Source: Crossaster papposus (Eukaryota; Echinodermata; Asteroidea; Velatida; Solasteridae). From it: a stretch of 64,000 nucleotides of DNA. Of the stretch, positions 47,001 through 58,767 are shown piece by piece. The notes beneath the pieces are model-generated. The model worked only from the letters and a program-made list of their open reading frames with translations. It searched no databases and had not been told where the DNA came from. The DNA lies in the NCBI GenBank assembly GCA_037893245.1, contig JBAIAA010000316.1, forward strand, positions 62,001 through 126,000, in the 5' to 3' direction. The position numbers and the translations under genes were made by a program. Within the stretch, counting starts at the first letter, position 1; the number at the start of each line of letters is the position of its first letter.

Positions 47001-50000
47001 GTTGCAATATTCGCCCCGAAAGTGAGCCTATACGGTGTAATATGTGGCTGCGGTCACTTTTTTGTGCATGACCAACTTCGTCAGACGTTCTGTTTTGGCG
47101 CTGTGCCAATTTTTAAATTCGATTTTTAAATTTGCGATATTCGCCCCGAAAGTGAGCCTATAGGGTGTAATATGTGGCTGCGGTCACTTTTTTGTGCATG
47201 ACTAACTTCGTCAGACGTTCTGTTTTGGCGCTGTGCCAATTTTTAAATTCGATTTTTAAATTTGCGATATTCGCCCCGAAAGTGAGCCTATAGGGTGTAA
47301 TATGTGGCTGCGGTCACTTTTTTGTGCATGACTAACTTCGTCAGACGTTCGGTTTTGGCGCTGTGCCAATTTTTAAAATTCGATTTTTAAAGTTGCGATA
47401 TTCGCCCCGAAAGTGAGCCTATAGGGTGTACCATGTGGCTGCGGTCACTTTTTTGTGCATGACCAACTTCGTCAGACGTTCGGTTTTGGCGCTGTGCCAA
47501 TTTTTAAAATTGGATTTTTAAAGTTGCGATATTCGCCCCGAAAGTGAGCCTATAAGGTGTAACATGTGGCTGCGGTCACTTTTTTGCGCATGCCCAACTT
47601 CGTCAGACGTTCGGTTTTGGCGCTGTGCCAATTTTTAAATTCGATTTTTAAATTTGCGATATTCGCCCCGAAAGTAAGCTTATGGGGTGTAACATGTGGC
47701 TGCGGTCACTTTTTTGTGCATGACCAACTTCGTCAGACGTTCGGTTTTGGCGCTGTGCCAATTTTTAAATTCGATTTTTAAAGTTGCCATATTCGCCCCG
47801 AAAGTGAGCCTATACGGTGTAATATGTGGCTGCGGTCACTTCTTTGTGCATGACCAACTTCGTCAGACGTTCTGTTTTGGCGCTGTGCCAATTTTTAAAT
47901 TCGATTTTTAAAGTTGCCATATTCGCCCCGAAAGTGAGCCTATACGGTGTAATATGTGGCTGCGGTCACTTTTTTGTGCATGACCAACTTCGTCAGACGT
48001 TCTGTTTTGGCGCTGTGCCAATTTTTAAATTCGATTTTTAAAGTTGCGATATTCGCCCTGAAAGTGAGCCTATAGGGTGTAACATGTGGCTGCGGTCACT
48101 TTTTTGTGCATGACCAACTTCGTCAGACGTTCGATTTTGGCGCTGTGCCAATTTTTAAATTCGATTTTTAAATTTGCGATATTCGCCCCGAAAGTGAGCC
48201 TATAGGGTGTAATATGTGGCTGCGGTCACTTTTTTGTGCATGACTAACTACGTCAGACGTTCGGTTTTGGCGCTGTGCCAATTTTTAAAATTCGATTTTT
48301 AAAGTTGCGATATTCGACCCGAAAGTGAGCCTATAGGGTGTAACATGTGGCTGCGGTCACTTTTTTGTGCATGACCAACTTCGTCAGACGTTCGGTTTTG
48401 GCGCTGTGCCAATATTTAAATTCGATTTTTAAAGTTGCCATATTCGCCCCGAAAGTGAGCCTATACGGTGTAATATGTGGCTGCGGTCACTTTTTTGTGC
48501 ATGACCAACTTCGTCAGACGTTCTGTTTTGGCGCTGTGCCAATTTTTAAATTCGATTTTTAAATTTGCGATATTCGCCCCGAAAGTGAGCCTATAGGGTG
48601 TAATATGTGGCTGCGGTCACTTTTTTGTGCATGACTAACTTCGTCAGACGTTCGGTTTTGGCGCTGTGCCAATTTTTAAAATTCAATTTTTAAAGTTGCG
48701 ATATTCGCCCCGAAAGTGAGCCTATAGGGTGTACCATGTGGCTGCGGTCACTTTTTTGTGCATGACCAACTTCGTCAGACGTTCGGTTTTGGCGCTGTGC
48801 CAATTTTTAAAATTGGATTTTTAAAGTTGCGATATTCGCCCCGAAAGTGAGCCTATAAGGTGTAACATGTGGCTGCGGTCACTTTTTTGCGCATGCCTAA
48901 CTTCGTCAGACGTTCGGTTTTGGCGCTGTGCCAATTTTTAAATTCGATTTTTAAATTTGCGATATTCGCCCCGAAAGTAAGCTTATGGGGTGTAACATGT
49001 GGCTGCGGTCACTTTTTTGTGCATGACCAACTTCGTCAGACGTTCGGTTTTGGCGCTGTGCCAATTTTTAAATTCGATTTTTAAAGTTGCCATATTCGCC
49101 CCGAAAGTGAGCCTATACGGTGTAATATGTGGCTGCGGTCACTTCTTTGTGCATGACCAACTTCGTCAGACGTTCTGTTTTGGCGCTGTGCCAATTTTTA
49201 AATTCGATTTTTAAAGTTGCCATATTCGCCCCGAAAGTGAGCCTATACGGTGTAATATGTGGCTGCGGTCACTTTTTTGTGCATGACCAACTTCGTCAGA
49301 CGTTCTGTTTTGGCGCTGTGCCAATTTTTAAATTCGATTTTTAAAGTTGCGATATTCGCCCTGAAAGTGAGCCTATAGGGTGTAACATGTGGCTGCGGTC
49401 ACTTTTTTGTGCATGACCAACTTCGTCAGACGTTCGATTTTGGCGCTGTGCCAATTTTTAAATTCGATTTTTAAATTTGCGATATTCGCCCCGAAAGTGA
49501 GCCTATAGGGTGTAATATGTGGCTGCGGTCACTTTTTTGTGCATGACTAACTACGTCAGACGTTCGGTTTTGGCGCTGTGCCAATTTTTAAAATTCGATT
49601 TTTAAAGTTGCGATATTCGACCCGAAAGTGAGCCTATAGGGTGTAACATGTGGCTGCGGTCACTTTTTTGTGCATGACCAACTTCGTCAGACGTTCGGTT
49701 TTGGCGCTGTGCCAATATTTAAATTCGATTTTTAAAGTTGCCATATTCGCCCCGAAAGTGAGCCTATACGGTGTAATATGTGGCTGCGGTCACTTTTTTG
49801 TGCATGACCAACTTCGTCAGACGTTCTGTTTTGGCGCTGTGCCAATTTTTAAATTCGATTTTTAAATTTGCGATATTCGCCCCGAAAGTAAGCTTATAGG
49901 GTGTAACATGTGGCTGCGGTCACTTTTTTGTGCATGACCAACTTCGTCAGACGTTCGGTTTTGGCGCTGTGCCAATATTTAAATTCGATTTTTAAATTTG

Positions 50001-51690
50001 ATATATTCGACCCGACAGTGAGCCTATAGGGTGTAACATGTGGCTGCGGTCACTTTTTTGTGCATGACCAACTTCGTCAGACGTTCGGTTTTGGCGCTGT
50101 GCCAATTTTTTAATTCGATTTTTAAAGTTGCGATATTCGCCTCGAAAGTGAGCCTATAGGGTGTACCATGTGGCTGCGGTCACTTTTTTGTGCATGACCA
50201 ACTTCGTCAGACGTTCGGTTTTGGCGCTGTGCCAATTTTTAAATTCGACTTTTAAATTTGCGATATTCACCCGGAAAGTGCGCCTATAGGGTGTAACATG
50301 TGGCTGCGGTCACTTTTTTGCGCAAGCCCAACTTCGTCAAACTTTCGGTTTTGGCGCTGTGCCAATTTTTAAATTCGATTTTTAAATTTGCAATATTCGT
50401 CCCGAAAGTGAGCCTATAGGGTGTAACATGTGGCTGCGGTCACTTTTTTGCGCATGCCCAACTTCGTCAGACGTTCGGTTTTGGCACTGTGCCAATTTTT
50501 AAATTCGATTTTTAAATTTGCGATATTCGCCCCGAAAGTGAGCCTATAGGGTGTAACATGTGGCTGCGGTCACTTTTTTGCGCATGCCCAACTTCGTCAG
50601 ACGTTCGGTTTTGGCGCTGTGCCAATTTTTAAATTCGATTTTTAAATTTGCGATATTCGCCCCGAAAGTGAGCCTATAGGGTGTAACATGTGGCTGCGGT
50701 CACTTTTTTGCGCATGCCCAACTGCGTCAGACGTTCGGTTTTTGCGCTGTGCCAATTTTTAAATTCGATTTTTAAATTTGCGATATTCGCCCCGAATGTG
50801 AGCCTATAGGGTGTAACATGTGGCTGCGGTCACTTTTTTGCGCATGCCCAACTGCGTCAGACGTTCGGTTTTTGCGCTGTGCCAATTTTAAAATTCGATT
50901 TTTAAATTTGCGATATTCGCCCCGAAAGTGAGCTTATAGGGTGTAACATGTGGCTGCGGTCACTTTTTTGCGCATGCCCATCTTCGTCAGACGTTCGGTT
51001 TTGGCGCTGTGCCAATTTTAAAATTCGATTTTTAAATTTGCGATATTCGCCCCACAAGTGAGCCTATAGGGTGTAACATGTGGCTGCGGTCACTTTTTTG
51101 CTCATGTCCAACTTCGTCAGACGTTCGGTTTTGGCGCTGTGCCAATTTTTAAATTCGATTTTTAAATTTGCGATATTCGCCCCGAAAGTGAGCCTATAGG
51201 GTGTAACATGTGGCTGCGGTCACTTTTTTGCGCAAGCCCAACTTCGTCAGACGTTCGGTTTTGGCGCTGTGCCAATTTTTAAATTCGATTTTTAAATTTG
51301 CGATATTCGCCCGAAAGTGAGCCTATAGGGTGTAACATGTGGCTGCGGTCACTTTTTTGCGCATGCCCAACTTCGTCAAACGTTCGGTTTTGGCGCTGTG
51401 CCCATTTTTAAATTCGATTTTTAAAGTTGCGATATTCGCCCCGAAAATGAGTCTATAGGGTGTAACATGTGGCTGCGGTCACTTTTTTGTGCACGACCAA
51501 CTTCGTCAGACGTTCGGTTTTGGCGCTGTGCCAATTTTTAAAATTCGATTTTTAAAGTTGCGATATTCGACCCGAAAGTGAGCCTATAGGGTGTAACATG
51601 TGGCTGCGGTCACTTTTGTGTGCATGCCCAACTTTGTCAGACGTTTAGTTTTGGCGCTGTGCCAATTTTTAAATTCCATTTTTAAATTTG
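17003..51690 (+). repeat. 130-bp satellite DNA array, about 267 monomers
   Basis: This is a continuous head-to-tail array with a 130-bp period and only occasional one- or two-base length changes. Landmarks in each monomer, in order: GTGAGCCTATAGGGTGTAAC, ATGTGGCTGCGGTCAC, TTTTTTGTGCATGACCAACT, TCGTCAGACGTTCGG, TTGGCGCTGTGCCAA, two T5A3 blocks around TTCGA, and GCGATATTCGCCCCGAAA. Diagnostic variants (AGACCTTCGA, TTGGTGCTG, TACGGTGTAATATG, GCGCATGCCC) recur at fixed multiples of 130, which shows higher-order organisation. Variants differ by region: TTTTTTAATTCG is commoner before about 32,800 and TTGCCATATTCG with TACGGTG after about 33,800. The many 69-71-codon open frames are by-products: 130 is not a multiple of 3, so each frame closes after about two monomers. 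Confidence 0.97.
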
Positions 51691-53136
51691 CACATCGAGC
51701 TAGTCAGGGTCAGCTGTTTGATTCAAATCTTATTAGCAGCGGGTACCGCAACCAGATGTTTCATAAGATTATTATGTTTTTCTTGTCCTATGATGTAAAT
51801 TCAGTATTGATATATTCCATGTTTTGATATACAGTGTATCAATGTTCGATACTAACCCATGCTTTGTAGCAATTACCTTGTTAAAAGTTTGGAAAGAATG
51901 TAGTATCCTGACGCTACTCCACCAGTTGTGTACAAAGTCAAGAACATTTTCCTAACAAAATTTGAAATGTTTCTCAGCCCCAAATTCATGACTTCTCAAC
52001 ATTTCTGCACTGATTGACCTTCATGGAGGTGATTTATTTAGAATTAGATAAGTAGTTTGCGTTAACACCAAGTGGTAATTCTCTTTAGTGAGTTGTGTGG
52101 TTCTGAAAATAACTGGAACTCAACGTTTCAGACAGTATGCTCTGCCCGTCGTCAGGAGACGGGCAGTCAACATTATTTCTAGAAGTTTCAATCTGATATA
52201 GGCCAGCTTGATGATTTTGGTAATTTCTTGGTAATCAGGTCTGAGACCTTAGGAAGAACGGCTTGCTCTACAAGATGCCAGGCCACACGGACTCAGTAAC
52301 TGGTCTATCACTAAGCGGAGATGGCTCTCAAACTCAATGGATAACACGTGTAAGTCGGACAAAAATCTTGACGATAGCCTAAGCAATTTTGTTTCTGGTA
52401 GAGTCAACTGATGAAAAGTTCCTAGATAACCCTTGGTATATGAATGAGGCTGATTTTACACAAAAAAAGATCCGTCTTAGGAAGACTAACTCATCCTAAC
52501 TTTTGCAAATTAGGATGAGTTTATTCTTTTTGTACGATTGATCTTGGCATTATTGAAATCGGTCCCTGGAATCAGAAGTATGGTGTCATCGGGCTGTATA
52601 TTTCAGCCTATTTTGTTTTTAAGTTGACGGTCTGTCTGCAATTCTTGTTTTGACAGTACGAATCTGGGATATCAGACCATTTGCACCTCAAGATGTGTCA
52701 AGCTGTTTCAAGAATCACAACACAACTTTGAGTTTGAGCAGGTAGGTGTGACACCAATCAGAAGAAAAATGTCCCTCTTCATTGTCTGTCAATCATATAT
52801 CCTCAACGTACGGGTTTTCGAGGGTTTATGTCAAGGATTTATGTCAAGCAAGAGACCAACTCACAAAAGCAAACTTTCAATGTTGCAGTTTCTTTTATTT
52901 AAGTATTCTCCCGACTAGGTCAATAAAATCCGCCCATACGTCGTTCTACCTATGACGTAGGTCAATCCTTGAAAACTAGATGCCTCGAAAAGCAGATACA
53001 CAGACGATTCAAATTGCCAAAAAAAAGCACCCAATTGTTCACCAATCTGCCTGACTCAAAATTGAGTCAAGCAGTGCCCTCTCTTGTAACCGCACAAGAC
53101 CAATATAATCTGATATCATTGTCGTTTTCCATCCAT
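51691..53136. repeat. Spacer of composite 2.64-kb repeat, copy 1
   Basis: This is 1446 bp of non-satellite sequence starting CACATCGAGCTAGTC directly after a truncated monomer. Copies 2 to 4 are almost identical; copy 1 has GTCAGGGTCAGC where the others have GTCATGGTCAGC. It contains two strong hairpins: CTGCCCGTC/GACGGGCAG with a 7-base loop (52142-52166) and AACTCATCCTAA/TTAGGATGAGTT with a 10-base loop (52488-52521). I recognise no protein, tRNA, 5S rRNA or spliceosomal RNA in it, nor terminal repeats that would mark a transposon. Confidence 0.9.
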
Positions 53137-53431
53137 GCAGGTTGGAGTCCCGCAGGTTGGAGTCCCGCAGGTTGGAGTCTCGCAGGTTGGAGTCCCGCAG
53201 GTTGGAGTCCCGCAGGTTAGAGTCCCGCAGGTTGGAGTCCCGCAGGTTGGAGTCCCGCAGGTTGGAGTACGTCCCGCAGGTGGAGTCCCGCAGGTTGGAG
53301 TCCCGCAGGTTGGAGTCCCGCGGGTTGGAGTCCCGCAGGTTCGAGTCCCGCAGGTTCGAGTCCCGCAGGTTCGAGTCCCGCAGGTTCGAGTCCCGCAGGT
53401 TCGAGTCCCGCAGGTTCGAGTCCCGCAGGTT
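53137..53431 (+). repeat. 15-bp minisatellite, unit 1 (6 B-box copies)
   Basis: Tandem units of GTTGGAGTCCCGCAG are followed by 6 units of GTTCGAGTCCCGCAG (start points 53339 to 53414). The second type contains GGTTCGAGTCC, an exact match to the polymerase III B-box consensus. One irregular unit (GAGTACGTCCCGCAGGTGGA) sits in the middle. Because 15 is a multiple of 3 and the unit has no stop codon, several frames stay open across it; these are not taken as genes. Confidence 0.92.
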
Positions 53432-53441
53432 CTGCAAGTTG

Positions 53442-54330
53442 GTCTATAGGTTGTAACATGTGGCTGCGGTCACTTTTTTGTGCATGCCCAACTTTGTCAG
53501 ACGTTTAGTTTTGGCGCTGTGCCAATTTTTAAATTCCATTTTTAAATTTCCGATATTCGCCCCGAAAGTGAGCCTATAGGGTGTAACATGTGGCTGCGGT
53601 CACTTTTTTGTGCATGACCAACTTCGTCAGACGTTTGGTTTTGGCGCTGTGCCAATTTTTAAATTCGATTTTTAAATTTGCGATATTCGCCCCAAAAGTG
53701 CGCCTATAGGGTGTAACATGTGGCTGCGGTCACTTTTTTGTGCATGACCAACTTCGTCAGACGTTCGGTTTTGGCGCTGTGCCAATTTTTAAATTCGATT
53801 TTTAAAGTTGCGATATTCGCCCCGAAAAGGAGCCTATAGGGTGTAACATGTGGCTGCGGTCACTTTTTTGTGCAAGACCAACTTCGTCAGACGTTCGGTT
53901 TTGGCGCTGTGCCAATTTTTTAATTCGATTTTTAAAGTTGCGATATTCGCCCCGAAAGTGAGCCTATAGGGTGTTACATGTGGCTGCGGTCACTTTTTTG
54001 TGCATGACCAACTTCGTCAGACGTTCGGTTTTGGCGCTGTGCCAATTTTTATATTCGATTTTTAAAGTTGCGATATTCGCCCCGAAAATGAGCCTATAGG
54101 GTGTAACATGTGGCTGCGGTCACTTTTTTGTGCATGACCAACTTCGTCAGACGTTCGGTTTTGGCGCTGTGCCAATTTTTAAATTCGATTTTTAAAGTTG
54201 CGATATTCTCCCCGAAAGTGAGCCTATAGGGTGTAACATGTGGCTGCGGTCACTTTTTTGTGCATGCCCAACTTTGTCAGACGTTTAGTTTTGGCGCTGT
54301 GCCAATTTTTTAATTCCATTTTTAAATTTG
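53442..54330 (+). repeat. 130-bp satellite block, about 7 monomers
   Basis: The satellite resumes at TCTATAGGTTGTAACATG and ends at the same variant monomer (CTTTGTCAGACGTTTAG, ATTCCATT) that precedes every spacer. Confidence 0.93.
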
Positions 54331-55776
54331 CACATCGAGCTAGTCATGGTCAGCTGTTTGATTCAAATCTTATTAGCAGCGGGTACCGCAACCAGATGTT
54401 TCATAAGATTATTATGTTTTTCTTGTCCTATGATGTAAATTCAGTATTGATATATTCCATGTTTTGATATACAGTGTATCAATGTTCGATACTAACCCAT
54501 GCTTTGTAGCAATTACCTTGTTAAAAGTTTGGAAAGAATGTAGTATCCTGACGCTACTCCACCAGTTGTGTACAAAGTCAAGAACATTTTCCTAACAAAA
54601 TTTGAAATGTTTCTCAGCCCCAAATTCATGACTTCTCAACATTTCTGCACTGATTGACCTTCATGGAGGTGATTTATTTAGAATTAGATAAGTAGTTTGC
54701 GTTAACACCAAGTGGTAATTCTCTTTAGTGAGTTGTGTGGTTCTGAAAATAACTGGAACTCAACGTTTCAGACAGTATGCTCTGCCCGTCGTCAGGAGAC
54801 GGGCAGTCAACATTATTTCTAGAAGTTTCAATCTGATATAGGCCAGCTTGATGATTTTGGTAATTTCTTGGTAATCAGGTCTGAGACCTTAGGAAGAACG
54901 GCTTGCTCTACAAGATGCCAGGCCACACGGACTCAGTAACTGGTCTATCACTAAGCGGAGATGGCTCTCAAACTCAATGGATAACACGTGTAAGTCGGAC
55001 AAAAATCTTGACGATAGCCTAAGCAATTTTGTTTCTGGTAGAGTCAACTGATGAAAAGTTCCTAGATAACCCTTGGTATATGAATGAGGCTGATTTTACA
55101 CAAAAAAAGATCCGTCTTAGGAAGACTAACTCATCCTAACTTTTGCAAATTAGGATGAGTTTATTCTTTTTGTACGATTGATCTTGGCATTATTGAAATC
55201 GGTCCCTGGAATCAGAAGTATGGTGTCATCGGGCTGTATATTTCAGCCTATTTTGTTTTTAAGTTGACGGTCTGTCTGCAATTCTTGTTTTGACAGTACG
55301 AATCTGGGATATCAGACCATTTGCACCTCAAGATGTGTCAAGCTGTTTCAAGAATCACAACACAACTTTGAGTTTGAGCAGGTAGGTGTGACACCAATCA
55401 GAAGAAAAATGTCCCTCTTCATTGTCTGTCAATCATATATCCTCAACGTACGGGTTTTCGAGGGTTTATGTCAAGGATTTATGTCAAGCAAGAGACCAAC
55501 TCACAAAAGCAAACTTTCAATGTTGCAGTTTCTTTTATTTAAGTATTCTCCCGACTAGGTCAATAAAATCCGCCCATACGTCGTTCTACCTATGACGTAG
55601 GTCAATCCTTGAAAACTAGATGCCTCGAAAAGCAGATACACAGACGATTCAAATTGCCAAAAAAAAGCACCCAATTGTTCACCAATCTGCCTGACTCAAA
55701 ATTGAGTCAAGCAGTGCCCTCTCTTGTAACCGCACAAGACCAATATAATCTGATATCATTGTCGTTTTCCATCCAT
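54331..55776. repeat. Spacer of composite repeat, copy 2
   Basis: It is nearly identical to copy 1 at an offset of exactly 2640 bp, including both hairpins (the first at 54782-54806). Confidence 0.92.
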
Positions 55777-56071
55777 GCAGGTTGGAGTCCCGCAGGTTGG
55801 AGTCCCGCAGGTTGGAGTCTCGCAGGTTGGAGTCCCGCAGGTTGGAGTCCCGCAGGTTAGAGTCCCGCAGGTTGGAGTCCCGCAGGTTGGAGTCCCGCAG
55901 GTTGGAGTACGTCCCGCAGGTGGAGTCCCGCAGGTTGGAGTCCCGCAGGTTGGAGTCCCGCGGGTTGGAGTCCCGCAGGTTCGAGTCCCGCAGGTTCGAG
56001 TCCCGCAGGTTCGAGTCCCGCAGGTTCGAGTCCCGCAGGTTCGAGTCCCGCAGGTTCGAGTCCCGCAGGTT
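55777..56071 (+). repeat. 15-bp minisatellite, unit 2 (6 B-box copies)
   Basis: It has the same number and order of units as in copy 1, including the irregular central unit. Confidence 0.92.
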
Positions 56072-56081
56072 CTGCAAGTTG

Positions 56082-56970
56082 GTCTATAGGTTGTAACATG
56101 TGGCTGCGGTCACTTTTTTGTGCATGCCCAACTTTGTCAGACGTTTAGTTTTGGCGCTGTGCCAATTTTTAAATTCCATTTTTAAATTTCCGATATTCGC
56201 CCCGAAAGTGAGCCTATAGGGTGTAACATGTGGCTGCGGTCACTTTTTTGTGCATGACCAACTTCGTCAGACGTTTGGTTTTGGCGCTGTGCCAATTTTT
56301 AAATTCGATTTTTAAATTTGCGATATTCGCCCCAAAAGTGCGCCTATAGGGTGTAACATGTGGCTGCGGTCACTTTTTTGTGCATGACCAACTTCGTCAG
56401 ACGTTCGGTTTTGGCGCTGTGCCAATTTTTAAATTCGATTTTTAAAGTTGCGATATTCGCCCCGAAAATGAGCCTATAGGGTGTAACATGTGGCTGCGGT
56501 CACTTTTTTGTGCAAGACCAACTTCGTCAGACGTTCGGTTTTGGCGCTGTGCCAATTTTTTAATTCGATTTTTAAAGTTGCGATATTCGCCCCGAAAGTG
56601 AGCCTATAGGGTGTTACATGTGGCTGCGGTCACTTTTTTGTGCATGACCAACTTCGTCAGACGTTCGGTTTTGGCGCTGTGCCAATTTTTATATTCGATT
56701 TTTAAAGTTGCGATATTCGCCCCGAAAATGAGCCTATAGGGTGTAACATGTGGCTGCGGTCACTTTTTTGTGCATGACCAACTTCGTCAGGCGTTCGGTT
56801 TTGGCGCTGTGCCAATTTTTAAATTCGATTTTTAAAGTTGCGATATTCTCCCCGAAAGTGAGCCTATAGGGTGTAACATGTGGCTGCGGTCACTTTTTTG
56901 TGCATGCCCAACTTTGTCAGACGTTTAGTTTTGGCGCTGTGCCGATTTTTTAATTCCATTTTTAAATTTG
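56082..56970 (+). repeat. 130-bp satellite block, about 7 monomers
   Basis: It matches the block at 53442-54330 with a few substitutions, for example GGAGCC against GAGCC-type changes near 56468 and CAGGCG for CAGACG near 56790. Confidence 0.92.
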
Positions 56971-58416
56971 CACATCGAGCTAGTCATGGTCAGCTGTTTG
57001 ATTCAAATCTTATTAGCAGCGGGTACCGCAACCAGATGTTTCATAAGATTATTATGTTTTTCTTGTCCTATGATGTAAATTCAGTATTGATATATTCCAT
57101 GTTTTGATATACAGTGTATCAATGTTCGATACTAACCCATGCTTTGTAGCAATTACCTTGTTAAAAGTTTGGAAAGAATGTAGTATCCTGACGCTACTCC
57201 ACCAGTTGTGTACAAAGTCAAGAACATTTTCCTAACAAAATTTGAAATGTTTCTCAGCCCCAAATTCATGACTTCTCAACATTTCTGCACTGATTGACCT
57301 TCATGGAGGTGATTTATTTAGAATTAGATAAGTAGTTTGCGTTAACACCAAGTGGTAATTCTCTTTAGTGAGTTGTGTGGTTCTGAAAATAACTGGAACT
57401 CAACGTTTCAGACAGTATGCTCTGCCCGTCGTCAGGAGACGGGCAGTCAACATTATTTCTAGAAGTTTCAATCTGATATAGGCCAGCTTGATGATTTTGG
57501 TAATTTCTTGGTAATCAGGTCTGAGACCTTAGGAAGAACGGCTTGCTCTACAAGATGCCAGGCCACACGGACTCAGTAACTGGTCTATCACTAAGCGGAG
57601 ATGGCTCTCAAACTCAATGGATAACACGTGTAAGTCGGACAAAAATCTTGACGATAGCCTAAGCAATTTTGTTTCTGGTAGAGTCAACTGATGAAAAGTT
57701 CCTAGATAACCCTTGGTATATGAATGAGGCTGATTTTACACAAAAAAAGATCCGTCTTAGGAAGACTAACTCATCCTAACTTTTGCAAATTAGGATGAGT
57801 TTATTCTTTTTGTACGATTGATCTTGGCATTATTGAAATCGGTCCCTGGAATCAGAAGTATGGTGTCATCGGGCTGTATATTTCAGCCTATTTTGTTTTT
57901 AAGTTGACGGTCTGTCTGCAATTCTTGTTTTGACAGTACGAATCTGGGATATCAGACCATTTGCACCTCAAGATGTGTCAAGCTGTTTCAAGAATCACAA
58001 CACAACTTTGAGTTTGAGCAGGTAGGTGTGACACCAATCAGAAGAAAAATGTCCCTCTTCATTGTCTGTCAATCATATATCCTCAACGTACGGGTTTTCG
58101 AGGGTTTATGTCAAGGATTTATGTCAAGCAAGAGACCAACTCACAAAAGCAAACTTTCAATGTTGCAGTTTCTTTTATTTAAGTATTCTCCCGACTAGGT
58201 CAATAAAATCCGCCCATACGTCGTTCTACCTATGACGTAGGTCAATCCTTGAAAACTAGATGCCTCGAAAAGCAGATACACAGACGATTCAAATTGCCAA
58301 AAAAAAGCACCCAATTGTTCACCAATCTGCCTGACTCAAAATTGAGTCAAGCAGTGCCCTCTCTTGTAACCGCACAAGACCAATATAATCTGATATCATT
58401 GTCGTTTTCCATCCAT
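56971..58416. repeat. Spacer of composite repeat, copy 3
   Basis: It is nearly identical to copy 2 at an offset of 2640 bp; the first hairpin is at 57422-57446. Confidence 0.92.
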
Positions 58417-58756
58417 GCAGGTTGGAGTCCCGCAGGTTGGAGTCCCGCAGGTTGGAGTCTCGCAGGTTGGAGTCCCGCAGGTTGGAGTCCCGCAGGTTAG
58501 AGTCCCGCAGGTTGGAGTCCCGCAGGTTGGAGTCCCGCAGGTTGGAGTACGTCCCGCAGGTGGAGTCCCGCAGGTTGGAGTCCCGCAGGTTGGAGTCCCG
58601 CGGGTTGGAGTCCCGCAGGTTCGAGTCCCGCAGGTTCGAGTCCCGCAGGTTCGAGTCCCGCAGGTTCGAGTCCCGCAGGTTCGAGTCCCGCAGGTTCGAG
58701 TCCCGCAGGTTCGAGTCCCGCAGGTTCGAGTCCCGCAGGTTCGAGTCCCGCAGGTT
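58417..58756 (+). repeat. 15-bp minisatellite, unit 3 (9 B-box copies)
   Basis: The GTTGGAG half is unchanged from copies 1 and 2; the GTTCGAG half has grown from 6 to 9 units. Confidence 0.92.
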
Positions 58757-58767
58757 CTGCAAGTTGG

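Noticed and set aside
17003-51690. Dozens of similar 69-71-residue open frames on both strands
   Set aside because: All are the same translation of the 130-bp monomer. The period is not a multiple of 3, so each frame closes after about two monomers, and there is no start context, splice context or codon bias.
17003-51690. CRISPR array
   Set aside because: The regular spacing is that of a satellite: units are similar over their whole length, with no unique spacers, and the DNA is from an intron-bearing animal genome.
17003-51690. CENP-B box in the satellite (TTCGTCAGACGTTCGG)
   Set aside because: TTCG-N4-A fits the first half of the consensus, but the second half (CGGG) is TTCG, which breaks required positions.
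17003-51690. Hammerhead ribozyme on the satellite minus strand
   Set aside because: CTGACGA is followed by a GGTCA/TGACC hairpin in every monomer, but the GAAA core strand and a cleavage site are missing.
52120-52166. Hammerhead-like core on the spacer minus strand (CTGACGA, 7-bp stem, GAAACG)
   Set aside because: The stem forms only if the G of GAAA is base-paired; in the canonical register it is mismatched. No stem III with a cleavage triplet is visible.
51691-53136. Tandem RNA gene unit (5S rRNA, spliceosomal RNA or tRNA) in the 2.64-kb repeat
   Set aside because: No 5S, U1, U2, U6 or complete tRNA sequence could be recognised in the spacer; only the isolated B-box motifs of the minisatellite are present.
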